Positions 22,915 through 34,730 of a stretch of DNA of 64,000 nucleotides are shown here, in pieces. The position numbers and the translations under genes were made by a program. This DNA is from Diphasiastrum complanatum (lineage: Eukaryota; Streptophyta; Lycopodiopsida; Lycopodiales; Lycopodiaceae): contig CM055111.1 of the NCBI GenBank assembly GCA_029204225.1, positions 27,536,340 to 27,600,339 on the forward strand. Direction: 5' to 3'. The notes under the pieces are model-generated. The model was not told where the DNA came from, searched no databases, and was given only the letters and a program-made list of their open reading frames with translations. The stretch's first letter is position 1. Each line of letters begins with the position of its first letter.

Positions 22915-23813
22915 TATTACATACCTATGTAACTAGCAGTACTTCAGACCCCTAATAGTCCATTTAATGTTGGGGGCTAAATGGCAAGGTACCCTTAAGA
23001 TTAAGGGTATGTGCCCTTGTATAAGGGCAGACAAGTGACTTAGTTGGAGGTATGGAGTCACGTGACCCTTGGTTAAGGAGTACCCTTAGTATTAAGGGTA
23101 GGTGACTTAGATTAAGGTACTAGTGTCCTTGGTTAAGGACAGGTAGGTGTCTATGCCTTGAATGGAGGTATGGAACCTAAAGAGGTGTTAGAAAGTCATT
23201 GGATGACTATTTTTCTAAACCTTGGGCCTCAACCTTGAACCATATCACTTAATTGGTCTAGGACCAAAGTATATATGCACAACTTGGGCAATGAGACCTA
23301 GTAGGAGGGTGCCCTTCTAAAGTGTCCATTGAGTTCCCAACTCCCACAAGAAAGGCATTCAAAGAGTCATACGTTATGGAAGGAGTCTCTTGACCTTCCA
23401 TAAGCCTATGGAGGCTCTTGGAGATTCTTTAACTCCCCTAGACTTCCCTCTCTCTCATTGGATGAGCATGGAACTCCATAGTGCATTGGAGGGGTCCATG
23501 GGCCATCTATATGAGGGTAGTAGGGCGCCCATTGGGAGGGGGAGATCTCTCTTGTTTGCTTTGCTTATGCTCTAGTGTTGCTACTAGTGTGTAGAGTGCT
23601 TTCTTGTGGTAGTATGCTTAAGGTTTGGATCTTGCTTATGGTATGAGACATAAGTAGGGTTTGGATCTTGAGTATGCTATGGAGTGTTGTGGTATTCTTG
23701 TGATTTTTTTATGGTTAGCAAGGGGGTGCTAGATAGGTCTTGCTTGGAGCTTGGATCTAGCTATGGTTGGGTGGTGAATACTTGAGGCCAGCTTGTTATC
23801 TATCTTTGTGTTT
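22915..23813 (+). repeat. Right LTR of the chromovirus
   Basis: Direct copy of 21046-21949 with a 7-base length difference near 23040 and scattered substitutions. It follows a polypurine tract, which fixes the element orientation as plus. Confidence 0.9.
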
Positions 23814-24780
23814 AAAAATTAGGGACATAGGTGGAGGAGAGATCCTTGTAGGCTTGCAGATCCTTACTTGCAGGTGGAGGCATCCTAGCTTGGAGTTGGG
23901 GAGCATCTTGAAGCTTGCTGGTTGCTTGGACGACATTTGGAGGCTCTACCTTGGATTTGGAGGACTTCCTCACCTCTACTTGTAAAAGTTGATGGTTGTG
24001 TCCTTTGTAATAAACTACTTGGATAGGAGTGTTTTTGTTATCAACATAGAGCCACACTCCAATCTCAAACGACACCTTTATGTGCAAAGCATGAAGTGCT
24101 ATACAATTCAATATTATTTGTTTAATGAAGCTCCTAGACATGACATCGAAATTTCATTGGGACACTACTAATTACATAGGCCTTGGATGACACAAAGATC
24201 AATATCTATATTTGGCATTTCTTCTAGATTTCAACAATAGTGTACTGAAGTTATAGGAGACTCCACATACCAACATGAAGACTGCTTGTGCTTTTGTGTT
24301 TTGAAGTTGATTAGTGGAGTGGAGGTATTTTGTGACATTTACCAAACCTAAACAATGTTCTCCCATATTTAGAGGTAATGTGCTCCACATTGCAACATAA
24401 TTAAAGGGCCAAGGCTCGCAGTTGTGAGGTGAGCATGCAAAATAGTACAAGAAGATGTTTTCATGTGTCGACTAGTGACACATAGAACCTTAGGATCATG
24501 CTAAATTGGCAAACAAGGAGAGAAGATGTATGCACCTAAGGTGACATATTTGGAGTCCCCAACCTCATCCCAGGAATTTATTTCTAGAGAGGCTAGCATT
24601 GTCCACAAATGGTGTGCTTGTAATTATAGACTCAAAGGGGGGAGAAAGATTTTCACCCATCTTATTTTTAGTACAAATGCAATATTCTTTTCATTTTTTT
24701 TTGGCAAAACACATGACGTATGTTATGGGCCAGGCCGTTTCGTGTGCTTGGAAGTTGGGTTGGGTACATAAAGGAAAGAA
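23814..24780. other. Intergenic gap left of the glucanase duplication
   Basis: No convincing gene. A 109-residue minus-strand frame (23812-24141) has no recognisable motif and overlaps the LTR edge, so I do not call it. Confidence 0.5.
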
Positions 24781-25135
24781 AAGAGAGATTTTTAATTATG
24801 TCTACCGTGAACAGCGACATACAATCCTTTCCTCCTACACTTCTGTCTCTCTCTGTCTCTCGCTTTCAGTTGGGTTGTTCACCTTCAAGGCTCAAGCTTT
24901 CCCATCCGCCTAATTTGAAGGACCAGTAGTTACTAATAGGCTGCAATTATCAGTCATTATAACTCAGTCCACTCGATTGCTGCTTCCTTCCTCAGCAATT
25001 CAATTTTCAGTTTTTTAGTAGCAGCTAGAAATAAGGTGCTTGATTTGTAAGGAGCACCAAAAGCCAGATGTATTTTCATTGCACCTTGTAGAGTGGTAAA
25101 TTGAGAGGCATCCCAGACCTCAGACCACAAGGGCA

Positions 25136-26529
25136 ATGGTAATAACTAGCTGTCATTTATGGGAATGGATCGCATCCAGATTTAGAGACATTGCTGTAAT
25201 CAGCATATGTACGATAATGATCGCAGGTAAGTGCTCCTGTAGCATCTGACAAAAAACTTCAAAGTTGTTCATTCTGCATCAACTATCACGAGGGAAAAAA
25301 TGCAGAAACTAGTATATTTTAATCTTGTAGTTGTGTTTTTCAGGTCAGCTTGAAGGAATTTATAAGGTCAGCTTGAAAGAATTTATAATGTTTCCCAAAC
25401 TAGTTTGAGCTTTGCGTCTTTATACAAACTTCAAATGTTTTAGTACTGTATGAAATGCTTGACAGATGCTGCGACGCCTCAAATTGGCATCAATTACGGA
25501 AGAGTTGCCGACAACCTGCCTTCTCCTGCGCAGGTAGTTAGCCTGATCAAAAACCTTAATATTGGCCTCGTCAAGATTTACGATGCTAATTCTCAAGTGC
25601 TTAATGCTCTTGCAAACACTGGCATGGAAGTGTCTGTGATGGTTCCTAACGAGCAGATATCAAACATCGCTTCCAGTCAAACGAGTTCCGATAACTGGGT
25701 AGAGCAAAACATCGTTCCATATTATCCTGCCACGCAGATCACTTTTCTTGCTGTTGGAAATGAAATCCTTTCCGACACATCGATTAAGAGTGTGTGGGCG
25801 CAATTAGTTCCTGCCATGTCGAATATCTATTCGTCTTTGGTAAAGAACAACATTAGCCAGATTCAGGTAACTACTGCTGTAGCATCAGATGCGTTGGGAA
25901 ATTCCTTTCCTCCATCAAATGCCACCTTCCGAGACGACATAGCCACATCCGTCATCAAGCCCATGCTTAGTTTCCTTTCACGTACTAATTCTGTCTTCTT
26001 CGCGAATATCTACCCGTACTTCGCGTGGGCTAGCAACGCTCAACAGATTTCTTTACAATATGCTATATTTGGATCTTCCAATGTTGTTGTCACGGATGGG
26101 AGTACCCAATACACTAGCCTGATGGATGCAATGCTTGATGCGACTATCGTAGCCATGAAAAACTTGGGCTACGGAGATGTTAATATCGTTATAAGTGAGA
26201 CGGGATGGCCGACGATGGGAGGCACTGGTGCAAATGTTAAGAACGCGGCCCTATACAACAGACGGATGGTACGCAGAGCCATGGCGAGTCCTTCCGTCGG
26301 CACTCCTCTTCGCCCGAAAGCAACCATTCCTACCTTCATTTTCGCTCTGTTCAATGAAGATCAGAAGCCAGGAGCTGCAACAGAGCGCAACTGGGGCGTG
26401 CTTTATCCAAACGGATCAAGCGTCTACGCCATCGATTTCACTGGGCAGCTGGGAGATGATCAATACGACTCGTCGCTTCTTGCCCCAGTACAGTCCCCTA
26501 CACAAGCACCAGCACCATCTCCTACATAA
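25136..26529 (+). CDS. Glucan endo-1,3-beta-glucosidase, GH17, lacking X8 domain
   Basis: Predicted secreted GH17 enzyme that hydrolyses internal beta-1,3-glucan (callose) bonds in the cell wall. Model: exon 1 at 25136-25226, intron 25227-25465 (GT..AG), exon 2 at 25466-26529; 384 residues. Exon 1 encodes a signal peptide with the hydrophobic core IAVISICTIMIA; an intron at this place is typical of plant GH17 genes. The mature part begins at about TPQIGINYGRVADNLPSP. Catalytic residues are present: acid/base Glu in LAVGNEI, nucleophile Glu in ISETGWP. FFANIYPYFAW and NWGVLYPNGS are also conserved. It ends in a Pro-rich tail (QSPTQAPAPSPT) with no X8/CBM43 domain, unlike its paralogue at 32684-34388 (about 85% identical over the catalytic domain by eye). 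The frame is clean, so it may be functional. Confidence 0.88.
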
Positions 26530-26830
26530 CTAGTCACTGACAAACATTGATCCAAGTAAGCTGCAAAACCCACTTCACCGATTATCTACGGAAATTAATC
26601 TATGTAGCATACCATTGGCTGTAGCTCAAACCGCACGAATTGCAGATTTAATGAATACTAAATCAGCTTTTAGCTTCAGATCATGCTTTTTGGTATATCT
26701 TTTCATGGTAGTACCTTTTGATACATAGCTTCAGATCATGAAATGATTAGAAGCTAAATATTAATGATGTGGGATTGTTGCTTTGGCAGGTTGGCTCTAA
26801 TTGCACATACCCGTTTCATTGATCTGCATG
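26530..26830 (+). pseudogene. Relic of the lost X8 end of the plus-strand glucanase
   Basis: Just after the stop codon, ATTGATCCAAGTAAGCTGC matches the end of exon 2 and the splice donor of the minus-strand paralogue (TTGATCCAAGTAAGCTCC). At 26780-26830, TTTGGCAGGT followed by TGCACAT..CCGTTTCATTGATC matches the paralogue's acceptor and last exon. The roughly 85-codon X8 body between TGACAAACATTG and GATCCAAG is gone. What remains is 3' flank, possibly transcribed as an untranslated region with a still spliceable intron. Confidence 0.75.
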
Positions 26831-27409
26831 CAAGAACAAATACTCATGGTTTCATAGGCTTGCGAGCACCCTCGATTGATTTTCAACTATCTGCAACTGG
26901 ATTGGTGGCAGTATGAATAGTAATGGTATAGATATGTTTTCTATTGATAGTTGATCTTATATCATAGAATAAAGTCCTGCTATTTCCATTTCGGTGTAAC
27001 TACCGACTTATACGCACAATGGGAGCATAGAGTACAGAACATTATACATTGGCCCTGACTTAGATTGAGGACCGAACTTACATGAAAAATGGAAATTGAT
27101 TCTCCTGGCTGTCCAATGCCTATTTGCTATTTGCCTGGTGTGATTAGGGCAATCTCAATATTATAATATCACCATTCACTGCATTAGATTCGTCTCTTTA
27201 TCCCTCTTTCACTTATAGTGATAAAAGCTTAGAAACATGTGCTATTCTTCTCGATGGATCTCAGTCTTGTGTTTAAATATATCACCATTCTTTCCATGCA
27301 GCAGTTCATTTCTTTTTACAGATGAATATAGAAGTTTCAAAAAATTGTACATTTCTCCTAACGGCTACTTAGCAATGCATAGTATGATATGAGCAAAAGT
27401 GAGAAAGTG

Positions 27410-27660
27410 GTTTCACTTAACTTGGGTTGTTGGTGGGCACCTAGCATGCTCCTCATATATGTGTACATGCTTTAAATGTCCCAACTTCCAGGTTAAGTGA
27501 GAGAGAGTTTTCTGACTTAACTTGCGTAGTTGGATGGGCCTCCTCATAAATGCGCACATGCTTTAAATGCCATCTACCTATCAGATGGCCATATTAAGTG
27601 AAATTTTTCTCACTTAACATGGGTTGTAGGATGGACACCATGGCATGCTCCTTAGAATGT
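27410..27660. repeat. Degenerate three-copy repeat
   Basis: Three blocks share CACTTAAC.TGGGTTGT.GG, then a CATGCTCCT stretch, and the first two also share ACATGCTTTAAATG. AAGTGAGA and TTTCTCACTTAA elements lie in opposite orientations at the block edges. It could be a small non-autonomous element, but no clean terminal inverted repeats or target duplication are seen. Confidence 0.5.
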
Positions 27661-29689
27661 CAAGCATAATAGAGATAGATAACATGAGAGCTCTCCAAGG
27701 ATGTACCTATAGGTAACCTCTACAAAAGAGATGGATGGGTCCTCCCTTCACACCATATCCTTCCATCTCTATGCAATTTTTTGTTCAGTCTCAGTGGACG
27801 AATGCTCTTTCTTTACCAAGAATACCTTTATAATGAAAATTAAAGAAATGCAATTTGAACCAATTTTCCATTTAAAATGTATTCTTTGTAATGGGAGGAT
27901 GAATTTTTCAATGACCTTTCCATTGGGTCATCTTGCCATAAAAATGGTTCATCATTGGAGAATCTTACTATAGAAAATGATGGCTGATCACACTACAAAA
28001 AGTAGAGCAATTCTCAAGGTAAATACCAAGGCGTTTGTTTATATAAAGAAGTTTTTATATTGATTATCTCGGTGTAACCCTCGACATTAAGATAAAACAA
28101 TATCTCCTATATACTTGTCATTAAATTCTTTAATATTATGCTCATTTAAAACTTTGAGATTGTCAATTGACCCTCATATTATCTTACGTACATCGATGGT
28201 CAATGTGTTGTTGACCACCAATCTCTGTTGATAGTTGTTGGTGCCTGTGGGTTCGTTTGATAATCAATTTGCCATTGAAAGTTGGAAAATCCCTTGGGCA
28301 CAGACGGTCAAGGAATTCAAAAAAATTTGACTCCATCCAATCCGAGTAGTCCATTTACGACTTCTTATAAAGTCAATGAGAGAAATTTATCGTACCTGAT
28401 TACATATTGGTATTATAATCAAAGAATACTTGATTAAGTTGAAAAACATTCTTATGAAGGACAATGTATTGGTTACTCTTTCATGCAACAATGGCCACAT
28501 TTATTATCATGAAGCTAGTGGACATGACATTATCAATAATATAAATAATTTAACATTACAAATCTAAAGCATTTGAAAAAATCAAACAAGTGTCTTTAAT
28601 TTTTGGACCAAAAATGTTTATGTATGAGGAGTGTCACATATTTTTATACATAAGTACTCAAAGTGCATAATAATATCTCTTATAAGTTTTGCTAGGTCCG
28701 AAAAGAATTATAAACCTTAAGAATGAAGGTCATTCCCTCAAGAGACTCCTTAAAGTGTCTTAAATGAGGATTACAATCCAATAGGACCTCCAAGAGACTT
28801 AACAAGGCTTAAAAAAGGGCTAACTATAGTAGGTGACATTGAAGTTTTAAGTCAAGGCTTTGTCTATAAGTAGGTATTAGACATCACTTTAGGAGGTCTT
28901 TTGGCTCATTTGCATTTGAGTGAACTTGGAATTCTTTCTCCTCTCCCTTTTGTCAATGAGAGGCATTGGGATTTACATGCATCCATACATGGACTCCCTC
29001 CTCCTGTATGCCAAATTTTTTCTCCTTGCCAAACTTGTCTTCTCTACAACATAGAAATCCACTATCAAAACCAAATTTGAATTTGTCTTTTGAAAATCAA
29101 CAGTTTCAAATGTGCTCAATTGTAAGTCCAGTATGGAAAAAACAATGGTTAGTTTAAAATTGCCTAACAATTCTAAATATCATCACTATAATTTTTATTT
29201 TTCATTATATCATACATGCTAGTTACAATTTTTCTCTTTACATGGTGTGCCCTTTTTTGTGAGATTAAAATTTCATGGTTCTAGTGTCACTCCTTCCCAT
29301 AAGTAGGTTTCATTGCAAATTTACTTGTCATGGTGGACCTTTTGTATACTCAAACACATGTCCATATTCAAATACTTAATGTCATGTCACTTTTCTTGCA
29401 AAACAAGTGACATGACATCAACTATTGGACTATGTACACTTTTCTTGCAAACAAGTTGGTCACATCTTATGCTTACATGGGGTTGACTCTACATAGCATG
29501 AAATACAGATTGTTAGACAAATAGTTTGCAATATTATGAAGCATATTATAACAATCATGAAGAGAGCAAAAGATGTTTTTATATACATTGTCCAAAGAAC
29601 ATCCATTCATGGAATTGAAATAACAACCATAAAATTGATATGAGTGATTTGACGTCACAACCAAAGAGCTCATGTGGCATGTGAGCACA

Positions 29690-29840
29690 AGGTGTAATAA
29701 AATTATCATGGGTTTCTTTTACCATGTTAGGTGACCTAATTTTTTTTTTTTCGATTGGTAGTAAGGTGTAATAGAATTTTCATGAGTTTGTTGGGCCATG
29801 TTAGCTTCCATAAATTTTTTGTTTGAATGGGTAGTAAGGA
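29690..29840 (+). repeat. Tandem duplication of about 75 bp
   Basis: AAGGTGTAATA.AATT.TCATG, followed by a CCATGTTAG stretch, a T-run and TGG.TAGTAAGG, occurs twice in a row, starting near 29690 and 29764. Confidence 0.75.
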
Positions 29841-32683
29841 GAATTAGTGACTTCTTCATCAAACATAGAACTTGGCCAAGGTTTGAGTGGTAGCTTGATT
29901 GATAGGTGGAGATTTTTAGCAAAAAGTAAAAAAGAAAATCTTAAATACGTGGATGGCAATATTATAGAGAAACTATCTTGAATGAACTTTGTTCACTTTT
30001 CCTTTATTGTATATTCTCGTTTGTGTGATAGTGAATCCTCACCTCTTAGAAAGGAAAGAAAGTTCTAACTAGCCCATTACTTATTAGAGCACCTAGATTA
30101 CATATTGTGATCTCATGATATTAGATATATTTAGATGAATTGACATAATAATCACATAAAATAGGACATTCATAGACTTCTTCAATATTTTCAATTTAGA
30201 ATATAATCCATGTTTGTGGGTCTTTTAATAGATATTTTCATTTATGAAAAGAAATTTTGGCTTCACGCACTAAAATGTACTTGAAAACACTTGTGGATAA
30301 TCTCATTTGACCAAAACAAATGGAAAACAAAACTTAAACTATTTAAATTTTTAAAATGAGATATATTTCTCTTTAATGCCTTGAAAAAATTTAGTTATCA
30401 TTTCAATGGGTAAACTCTTTGGTTCAATGTAGCTATACATTTTATTTTACATAGTCAATGATGTAGAAAAAGTTGGAAGCACAAATCTAGCAAATTAGAC
30501 AATCACTATAAATTGATGTTTGTGGAATACCGTCTAGAATGTGAAACCTCATCAAGATACATGTAATTTTCTTGTCAACCTCTCACATAAAAAAGTTAGC
30601 ACTCCTTGTCAGAAAATTTTCTGCTCTTTGGAGCCAAATTCGACAAAGTGGTGTACATAGAGCTGATAAGGATATGCATGTTTATAAGACTTAGTAACAA
30701 TATAAAATCAAAGTATGTCTTGCATGTAACTTGAATCATTAGAATAAAACAAGTATTTGTGGCAATCCTTAAGGCCTTTTCATAACTTACTAAATTTGGT
30801 TTCAAACAAGAGGGTAAATGGCCTTCTTCTCTCTTCCATTTACATTTGTAATGCCCCTTGGACACTAGACATGACATAAACTTGCCCGCCCCATATCATT
30901 CACCATAATCTATGTATGTATGCATATGCATGTGTGTGTGTGTGTTTATCTTATCCAATATCAAAAGGTTCAATGGTGGTGGAGGAGAAGAGTAGTGGAT
31001 TGCAAGAACTTAAATATTGTGCAATAGAAGTGTAGCTCCCTAGTGGAATTGTCCACTATATCTAAGGCTAAGTTATTACATAAAATGAGAAAAAGGTGTA
31101 GCCTTGAATGTCATGTTCAGCTAATTTACATTTTGTGTGAAAGTACTGAAAGAAATATGTGAACTGATTGGATCTAATAAAGATTGTACTTGCTCCTCCC
31201 ACTAGACTCTTAGGCGTAGCCAAAGTGACAACAAATAATTGTGAAAGCCAAAAAGCCCAAGTTACTTGATCTATCACATAGGTGTAAAAAATTTTGGTTC
31301 AAAGTTCCAAAAGAAACCTTTAGTTCTAATGCCAAGAACAATCATTCCTTTCCTCTTCACAAAACCTTGGAAAGTTGGCACTTGCTTATGCAATAAAACA
31401 AAGGAGGTTCTCTCAAAGATATTATTGTGTCAAAAACATTAAAAAAACAAGTGAAAGGAGTCTTAGTATGATTGACAACAAGCTTTACTCTTTATTGAAG
31501 ACCAATAAAGGAAGTGATGGCAAAACTACCAAATGCTCAAAGAAACTGCTTCTCTAAAGCTCTCCAAGCACTCATTTTTGTATAAGGCCCTAATCAATTC
31601 TGATGGATCAAGGTCTTGAAGCTGTAGAGACCAAGGTCATACAAGAAGTTGGTATTTCCACAAGTGAGGCATTAAGCTTTAGCAGTGTGGTTCTAGATAT
31701 AAACTTAGGTCTCATTGAGATATTTTAAATATATATGTCATGATTAGCCAATTTGAGTTGAGAATAGACCATTCCTAAATCCCTAATGATCTAGAATGCC
31801 GAGTTAGAGGAATGGTGATTAATGCATCACATTTATTTGGAGTACTCAATAGTTTAATGAACATAATTAAAAGACATTCATTTTAAAAATATTTAATCAT
31901 CTTTTTGATTCCATGGCTTCCATTTTTGAGGAAAAAAATGTTCTAAAGGGAGAAGAACACTATGTCCTAGTTTGACCTTAGGTGAGGCCTAGTCTATAGG
32001 GTGGGCATGTATAAACTTAGGTGAGACAAGTGAGCCATAGATATCACTAAAACCAACAAGTCCTAGGTTGTGAGCATTTAGAGTTATCATTTGGTAGTTT
32101 TGCCACAACACTAACTATGGTGATAATTTACTAAAAGTTGAGGTGTCTTTTTGAGCATGAAAAATGGGTTCTTTTTCCTTGTCATAGAGTAGAATCTTGC
32201 AATATTTGTATATCATTTTAAGACAATTTGAATGCTCCTTGGAATACATATGTAGCAAATGTATGACAAAGATTCTCTTGATCTTTCAATCACCATGCAG
32301 TATGAAAATAAAGACAAGCTAAGTACTATAAATAATAAAAATCTAAACTGAATATACAAGTACTTTAATCTCAAATGACCTCCTGTGTGGTCACTATGAT
32401 CCTTCCATTGATGTAAGTTGGCACCAATTTATAATCTCTTGTATTATCGCTTAGTCTATGTGCAGCCAAAGCTCTATATTCTAAGAATATATGGTTGATT
32501 ACTATTCATATAAAATGGTATCTACAAAGTGCATGAAATGGAGATTCCCACGTCCATTACTATGCATGCCACAAAATCAGCAGAAAGTGCTGCCATCTAT
32601 CCAGTTGCATCTAGTTGAAGAACTATTACGTTCGATCGCAACCCTCCTGATTCAATGGGTTCATCGTCTGCCTTGCATGCAGA

Positions 32684-34388
32684 TCATTGAAAAGGGAATG
32701 TGCAGGAGTCATGACCTGCCAAATCGACAATTACGTAACATTTACCTTTTACTTATTGCACGATACGAAGCTATGATTTAAGCAAGATAGTGCACATAAT
32801 AACGAGAGTGTTTACAATAGATTGCGGTACATTGAGTTTTGGAGCTTACTTGGATCAACGGTCGTAAGCTTTGCAGCTCCACCAAAATCACAGGTCCCTC
32901 CAGAAGCCTTCTGTTGCTGCCAGTAGCTATTAAACGCATAGGATGCGTGTGCTGACAGCGTATTAGGATCGTAGCAAGACGCACCAGGCTGAATTGCTTC
33001 ACAGTCGCCGACGTTGCCAGTTCCGCACGCGTAATCTAAGCCTCTCTGCAGGAGCTGACCGTCAGTCACGTCCGATTTGACCACACACCATTGTTTCTGG
33101 ATGAGAACAGACACAGAAGATCGCTGCCCAGTAAAATCAAGGGCGTAAACTGGTGATCCATTGGGATAAAGCACGCCCCAATTGTGCTCTGTCGCAGCTC
33201 CTGGCTTCTGATCTTCATTAAACAAAGCAAAGATGAAGGTAGGGATAGCTGAATTTGGGCGAAGAGGAGTGCCGACACCTGCTGTGGCTCTGCCTACCAT
33301 CCGTTTGTTGTATAGGGCGGCGTTCTTGACGTTTGCACCAGTGCCTCCCTGAGTCGGCCATCCTGTCTCGCTTATGACGATATCAACGTCTCCGTAGCCC
33401 AGGTTTTTCATGGCCACTATAGTTGCATCGAGCATTGCATCCAGGAGGCTAGTGTATTGGGTACTCCCATCTGTCACCACAGCACTGGAAGATCCAAATA
33501 TAGCGTATTCTAAGGAGATCTGCTGAGGATTGTTAGCCCACGCGAAGTAGGGATAGATATTCGCGAAGAAGGCAGAATTTGTACGTGAAAGGAAACTAAG
33601 CATCGGCTTAATGATGGATGTAGCTATGTCGTCTCGAAACTTGCCACTCGATGGAGGATAAGAATTTCCCAATGCATCTGATGCTACGGGACTAGTTACC
33701 TGGATTTTGTTAAGATTTTTCCTCACTAAAGACGAATGGATGTTCTCCATGGCAGGAACTAATTGCGCCCACACACTCTTGATCGATGTGTCCGAAAGGA
33801 CTTCATTTCCCACCGCAAGAGTGGTGATCTGCGTGGCAGGATAATATGGAACAATGTTTTTCTCCACCCAGTTGTCGGAATTAGTTTGACTGGAAGCTAT
33901 GCTTGATATCTGGTCGTTAGAAACCATCACAGATACTTGCAGGCCAGAGTTTGCAAGAGCATTAAGCACCTGCGAATTGGCATCGTATATCTTGACGAAG
34001 CCAATTTGAAGATTTTTTATCAGACTAACTACTTTATCAGGAGAAGGCAGATTGTCAGCAACTCTTCCATAGTTGATGCCAACTTGAGGTGTCAGAGCAT
34101 CTGTCACACGTTCTATACCACGAAAATCAGAATGTTTCAAATTAGTTAGAGCTCTAAAGATCAAATTCGTTTGACAAACTATAAGAATTTGCTTCATGTT
34201 TACCTTAAAAACACAAGTAAAAGACGTTGAAATACACTAGTTGCACCACTTTCGACCTCCCGATAGTTGATTAAGAATGAATAACCTCGAGTGTTGCGAA
34301 TGCTACAGAAGCACTTACCTGCTATCATGATCGTGCATATGCTGATTACAGCAATCCTCCATGAGCTGGGATATCCAGTTATCACCAT
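32684..34388 (-). CDS. Glucan endo-1,3-beta-glucosidase, GH17 + X8/CBM43
   Basis: Predicted secreted beta-1,3-glucanase, built like the pollen enzyme Ole e 9 (GH17 followed by X8). Model on the minus strand: exon 1 at 34388-34319, exon 2 at 34100-32850, exon 3 at 32715-32684; 450 residues; both introns GT-AG. The start ATG sits in ACCATGG. Signal peptide about 1-23 (IAVISICTIMIA core); GH17 about 26-352 with Glu in LAVGNEV and in ISETGWP. X8 covers about 360-449 with cysteines in QWCVV, DYACG, GDCEA, ASCYD and GGTCDF; exon 3 (HDSCTFPFQ) supplies the sixth. That cysteine, normally in a C-terminal '..C.(F/Y)P' context, is strong support for exon 3. Without splicing, exon 2 reads on into 12 unrelated residues. 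No GPI tail is visible. Confidence 0.93.
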
Positions 34389-34499
34389 GGTCCTTGTGAT
34401 TTGGAGTCTGCACACCTCCCCAATATTGACTCCAATCTACAAGATGCAATGAAAATGCATCTGTATTTCGGGTTCGTCTCAGATGAAGCACCTACTTAA

Positions 34500-34512
34500 G
34501 CTGCTATTTAAA
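34500..34512 (-). promoter_or_regulatory. TATA-like box of the minus-strand glucanase
   Basis: On the minus strand TTTTTAAATAGCAGC lies about 115 bases before the start codon, inside the duplicated segment. The plus-strand paralogue reads TTTTTTAGTAGCAGC at the matching place (about 25010), so its TATA-like core is altered. A promoter role is inferred from position and composition only. Confidence 0.4.
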
Positions 34513-34730
34513 AAGCAGAAAATGAATTGCAGAGCAAGGCAGTCAGCAATCAAGTGGCCGACTGAGATCGATAATGGGTGATATTGCAAAGAGTGGGCCT
34601 AGTTTTTTGGCCCTTCAAAGATGAAGACGGAAGCCTGAATAAATATGAACATGAAGCAAGCTGCAAATATGGAAGAGAAAGAGAGAGAATGTGGAGATTG
34701 TGATATGTTAAACCCCGAGTATAGTGTATT

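Larger units (their letters stand above)
21046..23813 (+). mobile_element. Gypsy chromovirus with a short interior
   Basis: Two direct repeats of about 900 bp enclose 965 bases of interior. The interior holds integrase sequence (LAQLFVEKLFRLYGLP, then FAYNSAKHLATGFRPFMLMY), the YCGPFKVIQVINKVTYKLDLP tail, and a chromodomain-like end around PPEPEAIVNSWQRTL, which indicates the chromovirus branch. A purine tract (TTTAGGGGGAAGGAA, 22900-22914) precedes the right repeat. By eye the LTRs differ at about 25-30 positions in 900, roughly 3%, so the insertion is fairly recent (a few to some tens of million years, depending on the rate). Gag, protease and reverse transcriptase are absent; the rest has a few breaks. 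Confidence 0.9.
24780..26940 (+). repeat. Left arm of the glucanase inverted duplication
   Basis: Promoter side, exons, introns and 3' side of this segment align with the reverse complement of about 32560-34730. Upstream matches include ATTTTCATTGCA.CTTGTAGA next to the start codon and a CT-rich tract further out. Downstream, CAACTGGAT.G.TGGCAG recurs. The segment was therefore copied as genomic DNA, introns included, not through mRNA. Confidence 0.85.
26941..32560. other. Intergenic region between the two glucanase arms
   Basis: About 5.6 kb, AT-rich, without a gene I can support. It holds two small local repeats (27410-27660 and 29690-29840) and simple GT/T runs. Short frames here show no family motifs. 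Confidence 0.55.
32560..34730 (-). repeat. Right arm of the glucanase inverted duplication
   Basis: Reverse-complement partner of about 24780-26940. Similarity covers the upstream region, exon 1, intron 1, exon 2, the last exon and some 3' flank. The two arms point toward each other with about 5.6 kb between them. Confidence 0.85.

Noticed and set aside
23812-24141. 109-residue minus-strand frame
   Set aside because: No motif, overlaps the LTR edge, and lies in otherwise non-coding sequence.
25450-25465. ATG at 25450 as start of the plus-strand glucanase
   Set aside because: It lies in intron 1 just before the acceptor; exon 1 at 25136-25226 supplies the signal peptide.
32812-34197. Single-exon start of the minus-strand glucanase at an in-frame ATG in intron 1
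   Set aside because: The upstream exon with a signal peptide, a GTAAGT donor and an alignable exon in the paralogue make the spliced start far more likely.
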